IMG/VR virus record: IMGVR_UViG_3300033143_001408
Coordinates: 1-40,048 of that record
Length of the DNA: 40,048 nt
From: a virus
Direction: 5' to 3' (one strand)
Made by a program: the position numbers and the translations under genes. The notes beneath the pieces were generated by a model. The model was not told the DNA's origin, searched no databases, and saw only the letters and a program-made list of their open reading frames with translations. How positions within the stretch are numbered: position 1 is the first letter of the stretch; every line of letters begins with the position of its first letter. Shown in pieces: positions 7,625-15,923 of the stretch.

Positions 7625-7749
7625 TTTATATTCTCTGGAAGTCTTACTAGTTTATAAGTTATAATAGAATCATCTAGCAATTCTTGTTGCTTCGCTTGCT
7701 TCATACTTTTTATCTTGGCGCGATGCAATTTAGGTGATACGTGCTTCAT
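7612..7749 (-). CDS. Small basic protein bridging two genes, 45 aa
   Basis: An ATG at 7749 inside an ATGA overlap with the preceding gene opens 45 codons ending at TAA 7612, 13 bases inside the next gene. It begins MKHVSPKLHRAKIK and is Lys/Gln rich. Both overlaps match the dense coupling in this operon and the frame fills what would be the only gap, so I think it is real. Function unknown. Confidence 0.55.
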   Translation of the reverse strand: MKHVSPKLHRAKIKSMKQAKQQELLDDSIITYKLVRLPENIKWQK

Positions 7750-8432
7750 ATATGCGCCTCTCGCAGAATATCGCGAGTGAAAGAGCAATCGTCTTTCTTG
7801 AGTTCAAATTTCAAACGCCAAAGCTTCGGTTCAACTACTGATGAAATAATGCCGGCTTGTTCATCACTTAGTCTATCCCACAGTAAATCACTTGTCTCTG
7901 CAAGATAAAGAACCCAAGGAGAAATTTTGCCCATCTTCACAAGATGAGTTGCTTCTGATGGTGATACTTGTGCAAAGAATGTGTTAAATGGTAGATCGTG
8001 GTCAGTCCCCCACTGTTCCATTGTTTTGATGCTGCGTTCTAATCCGCGCGCAGCAGGTTCTTTACTGAGTAAGTCTACAATATATGATTCATATACTGTA
8101 TCCTTACACCAATCTCGATCCTTGACTCCGTTACGAAATACGTAATCAACAAAACGTGCTTGGTCAACTGGCCGTAAGTCCATCAACCGTCGAGCAAACT
8201 TAATAAAAGATTTGTAATATCGACTGTCAATAAATTGCTCAATTGTTTTTGAGTTTTTTGTTGCCGTGTTCAATTCAAAATAGCGTCTGTATAGTTCTAA
8301 ACCCATACGTGACGCTACAGTGTCTTTATCATTATGTCTGCGCTTCTTTTCACACATATGCGCAGATAAGGTTCGCTCACTAGTGAACGCCTTTTTACAA
8401 AATCCACACGCAAATTTATTTTTATTTGTCAA
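7746..8432 (-). CDS. C2HC zinc-finger protein, 228 aa
   Basis: The N-terminus has F-A-C-G-F-C-K-K-A-F-T-S-E-R-T-L-S-A-H-M-C: Cys 9, Cys 12, His 25 and Cys 27 form a classical-type zinc finger with the Phe and Leu core residues. The remaining 200 residues are helical with no motif I can name (R-R-L-M-D-L-R-P-V-D-Q-A-R-F). Proteins of this build occur in T4-like marine phages. Translation is coupled by an 11-base overlap with the exonuclease gene upstream and ATGA to the 45-residue gene downstream. A DNA-linked role is plausible. Confidence 0.78.
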   Translation of the reverse strand: MTNKNKFACGFCKKAFTSERTLSAHMCEKKRRHNDKDTVASRMGLELYRRYFELNTATKNSKTIEQFIDSRYYKSFIKFARRLMDLRPVDQARFVDYVFRNGVKDRDWCKDTVYESYIVDLLSKEPAARGLERSIKTMEQWGTDHDLPFNTFFAQVSPSEATHLVKMGKISPWVLYLAETSDLLWDRLSDEQAGIISSVVEPKLWRLKFELKKDDCSFTRDILREAHI

Positions 8433-8949
8433 CAGTAATCTTTAGTCGTTTTGTATCACGCATTGCAATCAATGCCTCAGCATTGCCCATTGCATCATCT
8501 ACAGGGTGGTGAGTGTGTTTTGTCTTACGCAAGTGTTTAAAACTACAATACAAGTCTCTCGTAATTCCCTTGTATAAGCTATTTATATTTTGCGAACTCC
8601 AGCCGAAAGGATTGCTTCCGTAGTATGCCCAGAAGTAATAGTTAATCATCGCAAAATCAAATCCGTTGTTGTCTGCCCAGAAGATCGGACGACCTTTGCT
8701 GTTGGCTTCGATCCATTCTGCGAAATCATTCATTGCAATTGTAGGATCGGGAAATGTTAGCGTTTCTTCTCTGCTGTGTCCTGCAACCTCAAGTGCTTCT
8801 GCATTCCAGTCCGCGCCCACAATTGGTCGGCACTGTGCATAAAATGTTTTGTCTAAATTTTCGCTGAGAATAACAGCACCAAAAGATACCATGCTATACA
8901 AGCCAGGTACAGGACCATCTGCTTCAACGTCTACTATAATATTACTCAT
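8422..8949 (-). CDS. DEDDh 3'-5' exonuclease (DexA / RNase T type), 175 aa
   Basis: The DEDDh catalytic set is visible: motif I I-I-V-D-V-E-A-D-G (residues 4-12), motif II with N-G-F-D-F near residue 97, and motif III H-H-P-V-D-D-A near residue 147 with His five residues before Asp. It should remove nucleotides from DNA or RNA 3' ends using two metals. T4 DexA is longer (227 aa) but has the same layout. AAGGA precedes the ATG. The gene lies between the zinc-finger gene and an unknown gene in one operon, consistent with nucleic acid metabolism. Confidence 0.88.
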   Translation of the reverse strand: MSNIIVDVEADGPVPGLYSMVSFGAVILSENLDKTFYAQCRPIVGADWNAEALEVAGHSREETLTFPDPTIAMNDFAEWIEANSKGRPIFWADNNGFDFAMINYYFWAYYGSNPFGWSSQNINSLYKGITRDLYCSFKHLRKTKHTHHPVDDAMGNAEALIAMRDTKRLKITVDK

Positions 8950-9352
8950 CCTTATTCCCTTCTCTTTTTCCTTTTAACCTTTTCATCACAAACGTATTCA
9001 TTTGTGCTATGTGTGATCCGCTCATTACGCATACTGGATGAAAATTACATTCATCAATTTTCCATTTATCATCTTTGTATGTATCTTTTGCGTATTCATA
9101 TAATTCCTTGCCATCAATCCAAGTCTTGTGTCCTAGCTTGAGTAGAAATTCTTGTTTCTCATCGAAAAATAGTTCTGTCATTTCTCTCATTTGAATTTCT
9201 GTCAACATTTCTATTTTCTTTTCGAGCGACAAGTCTCTTACTGCATCCTCTAATGCTTTACGATCTTTAAAACCAGATCGTTTCCACGCAACTTTGTCTA
9301 CATGCAAAGATATATCAGATTGACATATGCGATACTTTTCCATGTAACTCAT
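8942..9352 (-). CDS. Unknown phage protein, 136 aa
   Basis: Charged, helical protein without a clear motif. ATGA overlap with the upstream gene sets the start at 9352; ATG 9343 is an alternative. It ends eight bases inside the exonuclease gene, so expression is linked to it. Contains E-K-K-I-E-M-L-T-E-I-Q-M-R-E-M-T-E, a likely amphipathic helix. Confidence 0.7.
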   Translation of the reverse strand: MSYMEKYRICQSDISLHVDKVAWKRSGFKDRKALEDAVRDLSLEKKIEMLTEIQMREMTELFFDEKQEFLLKLGHKTWIDGKELYEYAKDTYKDDKWKIDECNFHPVCVMSGSHIAQMNTFVMKRLKGKREGNKDE

Positions 9353-9816
9353 TTGAGCAAATCCTTAATTTCTTTGTTGCTGTATCCGTGATTTTCTGCG
9401 AGCAATGTAATGTCATCTTTATCATTCATTGCAAGCAATAGATTCAACTCGTCTTCATTCAAATTCGGATGAATGCTAAGTAAAAATTTATGTAATTTAC
9501 TTTTCGCCTTGCCTTTTCCTGGTTGGAGCCAGGGATGATATACTTGTGTGCCTCGTCCGCATACTGCCAATAATTTCCATTGCAGTTCAGGGTGATCTTT
9601 CAACAAACTAAAATCAACATTTACAATATCGTTAACCATAAGTAAATATTCATACGCTGCGTTGCCGCTCGCCGAACTTGCGCATTTCATTGTGATCCAA
9701 GGTGAAAATGCTTTTTTGTGTGCTGCATCCAAACGAGAATAAAAATCAAAGTCATTTTCATCAACGGCTTTCATCATATCCTTCATAGGTATGCTAACTT
9801 TCTTTTTAGCTGCCAT
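9349..9816 (-). CDS. Conserved phage protein, 155 aa (possible replication accessory)
   Basis: ATG 9816 is preferred to the TTG at 9828 because AGGA is five bases upstream. The sequence M-K-D-M-M-K-A-V-D-E-N-D-F-D-F-Y and later H-P-E-L-Q-W-K-L-L and Y-H-P-W-L-Q-P-G look strongly conserved and recall unnamed proteins of marine T4-like phages that lie with replication genes; a small clamp-loader (gp62-like) role has crossed my mind but I cannot support it by motif. The C-terminus is a helical K-E-I-K-D-L-L-K segment. It overlaps genes on both sides. Confidence 0.72.
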   Translation of the reverse strand: MAAKKKVSIPMKDMMKAVDENDFDFYSRLDAAHKKAFSPWITMKCASSASGNAAYEYLLMVNDIVNVDFSLLKDHPELQWKLLAVCGRGTQVYHPWLQPGKGKAKSKLHKFLLSIHPNLNEDELNLLLAMNDKDDITLLAENHGYSNKEIKDLLK

Positions 9817-10291
9817 ACTGTCCTGCAATCTCGTCTGCTGTTAATAAAATTCCTGCTGACGGATGTTCTTCTAGAACACCGAAGAAGCTATTGTAAGTAA
9901 CATCATAATATTCGTTCATCTTATCTAGTTCAACTTGCCAGTCTTCGTTCCAAACAGACATGAGTTTCTTTTTAGTCAGTATACCATACCCACCTACTGA
10001 ATTGGGCGGTTCTTCGCCGTTGTATAATGCTGAAAGTGTTTGTTGCATGTACAAACTATGAAAAGCATTTGGCTGTTTCTTTACTTCTGGCCTGCCAAAG
10101 AAATAATCTTCAAGAATTCCCATATTGTTTACGTTGTAATACTTGCCTTTCCTGTTTGTCATCTTAGTTCCTGGAACTAATTTCTTAGGCGTGCATCTTT
10201 GACGCGAAGCTTTCCGCGTCATCCGCGCTAACATAACAAAGCCGAGTAGTGCCCCCAGCAAAAGTCCAAATATTGTAAGTGTTGATCCCAT
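9806..10291 (-). CDS. Single-pass membrane protein, 161 aa
   Basis: One N-terminal membrane helix (residues about 4-23, L-T-I-F-G-L-L-L-G-A-L-L-G-F-V-M-L) is followed by a strongly basic stretch (R-M-T-R-K-A-S-R-Q-R), which by the positive-inside rule places the soluble domain in the cytoplasm. The domain has Y-Y-N-V-N-N-M-G and G-Y-G-I-L-T-K-K-K. Function unknown; it may anchor a phage process to the inner membrane. Confidence 0.75.
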   Translation of the reverse strand: MGSTLTIFGLLLGALLGFVMLARMTRKASRQRCTPKKLVPGTKMTNRKGKYYNVNNMGILEDYFFGRPEVKKQPNAFHSLYMQQTLSALYNGEEPPNSVGGYGILTKKKLMSVWNEDWQVELDKMNEYYDVTYNSFFGVLEEHPSAGILLTADEIAGQYGS

Positions 10292-10319
10292 AGTTCTATT
10301 TCCTGTTCTATTATATCAT

Positions 10320-10598
10320 TTACTCATGTTCAAAGTCAAGTACTTTTTTCGTTAAGGCAGCGGCGCCGCCCTTGAGTTCCCAGTAGAATTTTTCTTTCAG
10401 TTTTCCACTTTTAACTGCAAGACCAGGAACAGTTCGTACTCGTTTACTGCCTCGCTCAGTTTCAGTTTCCACCTGACACAAAACTAGGACAAAATGTTTG
10501 TGATATTCTGTGCCGTTAAGCCATTCCGAAATTAGGTAATGCCGCGGGAATGTAAACGCCGGCATCAAAATTATATCGTCTGCGATATCCTTAGCCAT
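10320..10598 (-). CDS. Unknown phage protein, 92 aa
   Basis: ATG 10598 is chosen because it overlaps the end of the upstream gene by eight bases; the longer upstream frame would lie inside that gene. The chain MAKDIADDIILMPAF, then basic S-K-R-V-R-T-V-P, has no assigned family. Confidence 0.65.
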   Translation of the reverse strand: MAKDIADDIILMPAFTFPRHYLISEWLNGTEYHKHFVLVLCQVETETERGSKRVRTVPGLAVKSGKLKEKFYWELKGGAAALTKKVLDFEHE

Positions 10599-11097
10599 CA
10601 AATAGAATTGCCATATCCAAAGGATCGGGCACCTTGTTTCCTTCTTTAACAAATAATGAACACACTGGTGTGACACCTTGTGCTAGTGGCATTGTCAATA
10701 CGTTGCCGTTCTTAAGTTTCGGAAAAAACCATTTTACATCAGCATAGATGTTTGAAATATTTATTTCATATGAAACGGGGACCATATGCTCTAACGGATT
10801 AAACGTGATAGCATGAAAGCCTCGATCATTTAGTTGAGTGAGTGGCATAACTTCCATATCAGAATAGTTATCATCACATACAAGTATTGACCAATCTAGC
10901 GGCATCTGTAATTGATAAGGACCAATGTCAAGTACTACTGCTGGTGCGTTAAATGATTCTAGAAAAATCAAAGGCAACCAGTAGAAATCCATGTCGGCTG
11001 AGTTTGAACAATCTAAGACACAATATCGTATATCTTCGACTTTATCAGGAATACAATCTAAATTATATGATTTATTTTCTTCTGTTAAAATTAGCAT
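10591..11097 (-). CDS. Unknown phage protein, 168 aa
   Basis: Lies directly after uvsW (one base gap) and overlaps the next gene. The sequence is beta-rich and acidic (Y-C-V-L-D-C-S-N-S-A-D-M-D-F-Y-W-L-P-L), with no motif I can name. Its position suggests a DNA-metabolism partner but this is only context. Confidence 0.7.
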   Translation of the reverse strand: MLILTEENKSYNLDCIPDKVEDIRYCVLDCSNSADMDFYWLPLIFLESFNAPAVVLDIGPYQLQMPLDWSILVCDDNYSDMEVMPLTQLNDRGFHAITFNPLEHMVPVSYEINISNIYADVKWFFPKLKNGNVLTMPLAQGVTPVCSLFVKEGNKVPDPLDMAILFDG

Positions 11098-11098
11098 T

Positions 11099-12556
11099 TT
11101 ATATATAGTCCACTTTTTTTATTGTAAAAGGATACTGAGCATCCTTGTAGAATTTCTTTCTTTTTGTTAGGTGACGTTTTGAGTATTTACAGTTTGATGT
11201 TATATCGAAAACATTTACATAGTCTTTGTCTTTTGCCATACGTATTCCTCGTCCGATACTTTGAATTACACGAACAAAACTCTTTCCTGGTTCGAATAGA
11301 TATAGATTGAATATGCGTGGAACGTCAATACCGACAGCAGCAATGCCTGCAGTAGCGATAATGATTTTACCCGAAGAAGTTCTTACTTCATCATATTCTT
11401 CTTGCCGTGCTTTTACTTTTGTACTGCCGTCAATATAAACCGAATCAGGAATTAGTGATTGCAACATTTGTCCTGTCTTTTTACGTTGCACAAGGACAAG
11501 TGTGTTGCCCGACTTAGCTTGTTCTATTATGTGTTCTGCTAGCCATTCAATTCTGATTTTATCAGAACTAAGCCATGCCAATTCTGCTTGATAATTTGTG
11601 AATACACGGATCGGATCTTTTAGTTGTTGAACGTGAACGTGTAAATTCGATAGTACACCTTTGTCTTGTAATTCTTTTGCAGTAACACTATGAAGCAACG
11701 GCCCAATTGAAGCGTAAAGTGCAATTGCCTCATACTCTTCCTCAGGAATCGTGCCTGTCATGCCCCATCGTAGCGGCACATTTGCAAATGTTGTTGTCAT
11801 TAATCTTTTGAGTGCATCTGCTTTCGCACCGTGTGCTTCATCAACGATGATGCATTGTACATTGTCTATAAAATCTGATAATGTAATATCAGGATCGAAG
11901 TCTTTAGACTTCTTATTTAGTGCTTCTAGACTCTGCCATGTGCAAATTGTATGGGTTCTGAAATAATCTTTTCTGTCTCCAAAAAACACACCAACGTCCA
12001 AACCTAAATTCTTGTAGTCTTTTTCTGTTTGTACGACGAGTGACTTACTTGGTACGATTACAATTGATCGACCATATTTTTCAACTTTGTGTGATAGAAT
12101 TGCCGTAACTAGAGTCTTGCCTGCGCCGGTACTTATACACTGTACACCCTGTGTATTGGCGAGAAATTCATTGATGATTTCAACTTGATAATCACGCAAA
12201 ATGATCGGCTCGCCTGCACAAATATGTCCTGTAGGCCAGAAACCGTCTGCATAACTATCAGCAGCAACTTTTTCAAATGAGAATTGTGTAGGAATACGAT
12301 TATCTAATAATTGAACATCATAGTTTTGTTCTTCTACAATAGGAAGTAGTCTGTCTAGCAGATTGATATAGCTACGTGCGCCCACATCGCAATAATTTAT
12401 TTTACCATTCCAGCGGCCAAGCTTATAGGCGGCAGTATGCCTTGCATACGGCAGAAAATAGCTTAATTCTTCTTGTAACTTTTTTCTTGTTACGATGTCT
12501 AATCCATGAAATTTACAATTTACTTCATCCATTAATTCTAATGTACATTTTTTCAT
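11099..12556 (-). CDS. uvsW: UvsW-type superfamily 2 helicase
   Basis: T4 UvsW unwinds R-loops and branched DNA, shutting down origin replication and aiding recombination and fork restart. This 485-residue protein (T4: 503) has an N-terminal substrate-recognition domain, then C-I-S-T-G-A-G-K-T (Walker A) near residue 140, V-D-E-A-H-G (DEAH box) near residue 239, G-M-T-G-T-I (motif III) and a second RecA domain ending in I-Q-S-I-G-R-G-I-R (motif VI) near residue 435. Its ATG overlaps the stop of a GIY-YIG gene (ATGA), which must therefore be translated with it or has intruded just before it. Confidence 0.95.
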   Translation of the reverse strand: MKKCTLELMDEVNCKFHGLDIVTRKKLQEELSYFLPYARHTAAYKLGRWNGKINYCDVGARSYINLLDRLLPIVEEQNYDVQLLDNRIPTQFSFEKVAADSYADGFWPTGHICAGEPIILRDYQVEIINEFLANTQGVQCISTGAGKTLVTAILSHKVEKYGRSIVIVPSKSLVVQTEKDYKNLGLDVGVFFGDRKDYFRTHTICTWQSLEALNKKSKDFDPDITLSDFIDNVQCIIVDEAHGAKADALKRLMTTTFANVPLRWGMTGTIPEEEYEAIALYASIGPLLHSVTAKELQDKGVLSNLHVHVQQLKDPIRVFTNYQAELAWLSSDKIRIEWLAEHIIEQAKSGNTLVLVQRKKTGQMLQSLIPDSVYIDGSTKVKARQEEYDEVRTSSGKIIIATAGIAAVGIDVPRIFNLYLFEPGKSFVRVIQSIGRGIRMAKDKDYVNVFDITSNCKYSKRHLTKRKKFYKDAQYPFTIKKVDYI

Positions 12557-13200
12557 ACAGAATACCTACAATTATCAAAGTGCCACCTAGGCATTATGTT
12601 TTCTCCGCCTGTCTTTTTACAATTCGGGCATTCTACTATCTTGTGCAAGAATCCTGTTTTTGCAATTGAAATTTTTCTTTTGGCCGCTCTACTTAATGGT
12701 CCGTGTTTTGTTCCTCGGTGAGAATCGGCCTGTTTTTGGATATGTTCAGGAGATTGCGGACCACGAATTTTACCAGTATGAGCTATTGACATTCGTTCTC
12801 TAGTTTTTTGGGTTACTTTTTTGCCTGTGTGCGCTTCTGACATACGCTTTCGGGTTTCAGTACTCTTAGGATGCTTACGTTTAACTCGGACTTCAGCAGA
12901 AAGTGTATATCCAAACTCCCCACCAGTAGTACTATTGTATCCGTTCACAAATGTATTGTTTTCAGATATTAGTTGTGTTTCCCGAATGCCCGCGAGTTCT
13001 CGGGTTTTGCATGTATCAACAATCTCCCATTTCCAAGAATCAGAGCCGTGTTTACGCAAAGAACGATGAAAGTGCGTTGCTGATTCGAATTTCGCATCCC
13101 GAAAATGCTGTGCTTTTCGAATATCGAGGCTAGATTCTGTGAATCCAATATATGCTTTTTTTGTTCTTATGTTTGTTGCTTTATATACTACTATTGCCAT
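12553..13200 (-). CDS. GIY-YIG homing endonuclease with NUMOD3 and zinc motif, 215 aa
   Basis: Free-standing Seg-type endonuclease. The GIY-YIG core starts at residue 3 (V-V-Y-K-A-T, then A-Y-I-G-F-T), with Arg in R-K-A-Q-H and Glu in E-T-Q-L-I. Next come two or three NUMOD3 DNA-binding repeats (M-S-E-A-H-T-G-K-K and M-S-I-A-H-T-G-K) and a C-terminal C-P-N-C ... H-F-D-N-C zinc site. ATG 13200 is used; the upstream GTG would give a leader unlike the family. It is a close relative of the plus-strand endonuclease at 20808. An extended -10 (TGCTATAAT) ends seven bases before the ATG. Confidence 0.9.
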   Translation of the reverse strand: MAIVVYKATNIRTKKAYIGFTESSLDIRKAQHFRDAKFESATHFHRSLRKHGSDSWKWEIVDTCKTRELAGIRETQLISENNTFVNGYNSTTGGEFGYTLSAEVRVKRKHPKSTETRKRMSEAHTGKKVTQKTRERMSIAHTGKIRGPQSPEHIQKQADSHRGTKHGPLSRAAKRKISIAKTGFLHKIVECPNCKKTGGENIMPRWHFDNCRYSV

Positions 13201-13207
13201 TGATGGT

Positions 13208-13216
13208 ATTATAGCA
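13208..13216 (-). promoter_or_regulatory. Extended -10 promoter before the GIY-YIG gene
   Basis: TGC-TATAAT on the minus strand, seven bases before ATG 13200; the -35 is weak. A second, late-type box TATAAATA lies on the same strand at 13241-13248. Confidence 0.45.
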
Positions 13217-13223
13217 TGTTTTT

Positions 13224-13231
13224 GATAAATA
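13224..13231 (+). promoter_or_regulatory. Late-type promoter for the 683-aa gene
   Basis: GATAAATA on the plus strand, followed by a leader with AAGGA before ATG 13269. It overlaps the divergent promoter of the endonuclease gene. Confidence 0.65.
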
Positions 13232-13268
13232 CACAAGTAATATTTATATATCTCAAGGACTTACACAA

Positions 13269-15320
13269 ATGTCACAAAAGCAATGGAAATTCAGATTATG
13301 GGATGGTGCTAGTAATCGTGGTAGCACAATAAGTGCTGATACGTATGATGAAGCTTGCTGGCAGGCAGGCGTAGACACTTTCCCTCCGAGTTACATATGG
13401 TCTATAGAACCTAAGATGAATGCAATATCTGAATTTCGTAAATTACAAGAAAAGCTAGAGAGAATTGATGAAAGTTATTTTTCTCGACTCGCAGCAGCAG
13501 CAGATGATATGGCACTATATAATCAGCGTATGCCAGTAGACGAATTAGTTAAATTGATCCGTACTGAACTTGGCGATCAAGCGGCACAATACATAAGCGA
13601 TAAACTTGCAAAGGGTGGTCGTATCGAAGAAGATATAGATGAAGCTGCTCCGTCTGTACAAAAAGGCGATAGAATAAAAATCCAGCGAGAACATCACATC
13701 GGCAATAAAATCGAAGAATTTGCTGGCACAGTAATAGATGTTAGCCAAGATGTACACGGCTATAAAGTCGGTGTTGTATACAGGGATGGCAACAAAAATA
13801 TTCGTGCTTGGTATCATGTCAATGGCGTACTTTCTGGTCGTTGGTATGATGAACGTATTATGATTGAATCTGAAATTGAAGAAGATACATTCTATCACGA
13901 AGAAGATACTATCTCTGCACAAGTTAAGAGTTTACTCGCACAAGGTAAAGAAGTACGCTCAGCCATCAGTGGTGCTATAGGCAAAGTTACAAGAACAGAC
14001 GGAAGACTTCTATACATACAGAATTTAGGCCGCCAAGAAGATGTTACAAGTTTTGATAATAATCCTGAATATAAAATTCATCCTAAAGGATTCTACTACG
14101 TAATTGAATCTGATTACGAAAATGAATTAGATGAAGGAATAGATGAAGGCAAGTGGGATTATCCCGACCATATAAAAGGCAAAGGATCCAGCCCAGACTA
14201 TTTACGCACTGATATACTGAACAAAGAAGCACGTAAAAAATTCCGTAAAGCAGAAAAAGCTAAAGCACACCAAGCACGTATGCGTGGTGAAGTTGACGAA
14301 GACGTAATGGACGAGCGGGGCAAAATGTGTCCTGTCTGTATTGGTCAGCGGCGCGAAGGATACGGTAACGATTGTCCAAATTGTAACGGCGAAGGTTATG
14401 TTGATGAAGCAGTAGGAGTAGGAGAGGAACTTCCGCCCATTCATGCTATTGCGCGTGATGTTATAAAAAATTGGAAAAAACCTTATTTTGGCGCGGTGCC
14501 ATATTTAGATGCTATGCAATCTCTTAGCACGAAACATGATGCATATGGAGCTGATAGTGGCAGCAGCATTCTTGCGTATGGATTAAGTAATATGAGTCAC
14601 TATAGTGGCAGATCAGTACATGATCCTGAACTAGCAAAGAAGCATAGGGCACAATTGAAACGTCATTTAAATGAAGCGATAGTTGAAGTTCCTGCAGGAT
14701 TGCGCGGCGAAGATCAAGAAAATTTAGAACAAGGTGGTTATACAAGTCGCGATGCGGAACGCTTCCTAGCTGATCTTGGCCCTAACGATAGTGTTGACAC
14801 AGAAGTTATTGATCCAGATTCTGGCGAAGTATTAGATTGGCCTACTAAAGATACACGACGCGACCAAGACGATGCAGAATACGCAAAACAAGAAACCGAA
14901 AGACAGAGCCAAGAAGATGAGGATGAAGATTCTATCCTTTCTACTCCATATATCCCAGGCGGTCAACGCAAAACAGACGCCGGCGGAGTTGAAAGTTTTG
15001 ACTATGTAGATCGCGCACAAGAGGATCTCGGTAAGCTAAGATGGGATCAGCAAATTACTGACTTTTATGATATGACTTGGAGAAACATTGAAGACTTAGT
15101 TGATGAGCCTCAGCAATACTATGATGGTGATTACGATATTGGCTGGGACATGCCAGTTGCTATTAAAAGAACGGACGGACAGAAATTCACAGACGAAGAT
15201 CATAACAATTTCCGTCGCCTAACTTCATTATTCAGGGCAGCAACACACAATATTAGCGCAAGCTATGTTGGGACATCTGATAACGGCACAGTTGCACGTT
15301 TCGTTCCTAGCTTCCACTAA
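13269..15320 (+). CDS. Large acidic probable virion protein with CxxCxGxG zinc motif, 683 aa
   Basis: Unknown, probably late virion or internal protein. Residues about 50-72 read MNAISEFRKLQEKLERIDES, resembling the leader motifs of other putative packaged proteins and holding an I-D-E-S step. Near residues 355-378 are C-P-V-C-I-G and C-P-N-C-N-G-E-G, two DnaJ-type zinc knuckles like those in the 863- and 801-residue proteins. Much of the rest is acidic and low in hydrophobics (E-D-E-D-E-D-S). A late promoter and AAGGA precede it; its TAA overlaps the ATG of the FeoA-like gene. Confidence 0.8.
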   Translation: MSQKQWKFRLWDGASNRGSTISADTYDEACWQAGVDTFPPSYIWSIEPKMNAISEFRKLQEKLERIDESYFSRLAAAADDMALYNQRMPVDELVKLIRTELGDQAAQYISDKLAKGGRIEEDIDEAAPSVQKGDRIKIQREHHIGNKIEEFAGTVIDVSQDVHGYKVGVVYRDGNKNIRAWYHVNGVLSGRWYDERIMIESEIEEDTFYHEEDTISAQVKSLLAQGKEVRSAISGAIGKVTRTDGRLLYIQNLGRQEDVTSFDNNPEYKIHPKGFYYVIESDYENELDEGIDEGKWDYPDHIKGKGSSPDYLRTDILNKEARKKFRKAEKAKAHQARMRGEVDEDVMDERGKMCPVCIGQRREGYGNDCPNCNGEGYVDEAVGVGEELPPIHAIARDVIKNWKKPYFGAVPYLDAMQSLSTKHDAYGADSGSSILAYGLSNMSHYSGRSVHDPELAKKHRAQLKRHLNEAIVEVPAGLRGEDQENLEQGGYTSRDAERFLADLGPNDSVDTEVIDPDSGEVLDWPTKDTRRDQDDAEYAKQETERQSQEDEDEDSILSTPYIPGGQRKTDAGGVESFDYVDRAQEDLGKLRWDQQITDFYDMTWRNIEDLVDEPQQYYDGDYDIGWDMPVAIKRTDGQKFTDEDHNNFRRLTSLFRAATHNISASYVGTSDNGTVARFVPSFH

Positions 15321-15538
15321 TGTGCATCACTGAATTAGGCTTCAAACAAAAAGGCATTATCACAAGCATAGATGCATCTGATCCATATGTTCAGCGTCTT
15401 ATGACTATGGGATTTGTCGAAGGCGCAGAGATTGAACACCTTACTACTGCTGGCAATGCATACGAATTCAGAATTATGAATACACTATTCGCATTCTCAA
15501 AAGAGCAGGCTCAACATTTTACTGTTGAACCTGCGTAA
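15320..15538 (+). CDS. FeoA-like SH3-fold protein, 72 aa
   Basis: The whole length matches the FeoA plan: an opening strand, then V-Q-R-L-M-T-M-G-F-V-E-G-A-E-I (family signature x-R-L-x-x-M-G-[FL]-x-x-G), then E-F-R-I-M-N-T-L-F-A-F-S-K-E-Q-A (family: strand, then L-x-x-x-E-A) and F-T-V-E-P. In bacteria FeoA is a small cytosolic partner of the FeoB ferrous-iron transporter, and the same domain is the C-terminal regulatory SH3 of DtxR regulators. Here it is translationally coupled (TAATG) to a large probable virion protein, with no FeoB in view. Whether it acts on host iron uptake or has been reused structurally is open. Confidence 0.75.
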   Translation: MCITELGFKQKGIITSIDASDPYVQRLMTMGFVEGAEIEHLTTAGNAYEFRIMNTLFAFSKEQAQHFTVEPA

Positions 15539-15539
15539 T

Positions 15540-15722
15540 TGGTGGGAGCGGGTGGATTCGAACCAATTTAGGATTGTAACACATCAACTACTCGATCAAC
15601 CGCGTTTAACATGTGACCTAACTAAACTTTACCGACCTTCTACATCACTAGAACCAATTATCAAGTGTGTGGACGCTCTACGAGCATCTACGTAGTTACT
15701 CTACCGACTGAGCTACGCTCCC
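15540..15722 (-). tRNA. Interrupted tRNA-like gene 1 (183 nt, CCA encoded)
   Basis: The 5' part is a normal tRNA start: acceptor GGGAGCG and D-arm GCTCAGTCGGTAGAGT. The 3' end is TTCGAAT T-loop, then acceptor CGCTCCC, A, and encoded CCA. The acceptor halves pair perfectly, but they are 183 bases apart instead of about 76-90. ACTAC after the D-arm can pair with GTAGT 19 bases before the T-stem, giving an anticodon stem with a long variable arm (class II) and about 95-105 bases inserted in the anticodon loop. The T-stem is weak (ATTGG/CCACC). I cannot name the anticodon. Confidence 0.6.
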
Positions 15723-15734
15723 GTTATTTAAAAA

Positions 15735-15913
15735 TGGTGGAGGCACGGTGCGATTCGAACGCGCTACAAGGATTGATTCAGATTCTTGGCCGTAATCCTA
15801 CTACCTAACTTGCAGTTTACCGTCTTCTGTCTGCTCATTGCAGTGATGCTATATATAACTGGCCGCGCTATATAACTTTGCCCCAGACGCTTTACCCTTA
15901 AGCTATTGCCTCC
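15735..15913 (-). tRNA. Interrupted tRNA-like gene 2 (179 nt, CCA encoded)
   Basis: Acceptor GGAGGCA pairs perfectly with TGCCTCC, followed by A and encoded CCA; D-arm GCTTAAGGGTAAAGC and T-loop TTCGAAT are present, but about 100 extra bases lie between the D- and T-arms. The insertion shares a core with its neighbour: AGAAG, CGGTAAA, and AGTTAGGT in the same order. Two bases (CG) sit between T-stem and acceptor, and one T-stem pair is mismatched, so it may be a tRNA-like RNA rather than a working tRNA. It lies 12 bases upstream of gene 1 and is probably co-transcribed with it. Confidence 0.55.
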
Positions 15914-15923
15914 ATTGTTCGTG

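Noticed and set aside
8580-8588. TATAAATA on the minus strand inside the exonuclease gene
   Set aside because: It is inside a coding region of an overlapping operon, with no gene start just downstream.
15540-15913. Group I intron or tmRNA as the explanation for the long tRNA-like genes
   Set aside because: The insertions are about 100 bases, too short for a group I core, and no tag-peptide frame is seen. The question stays open.
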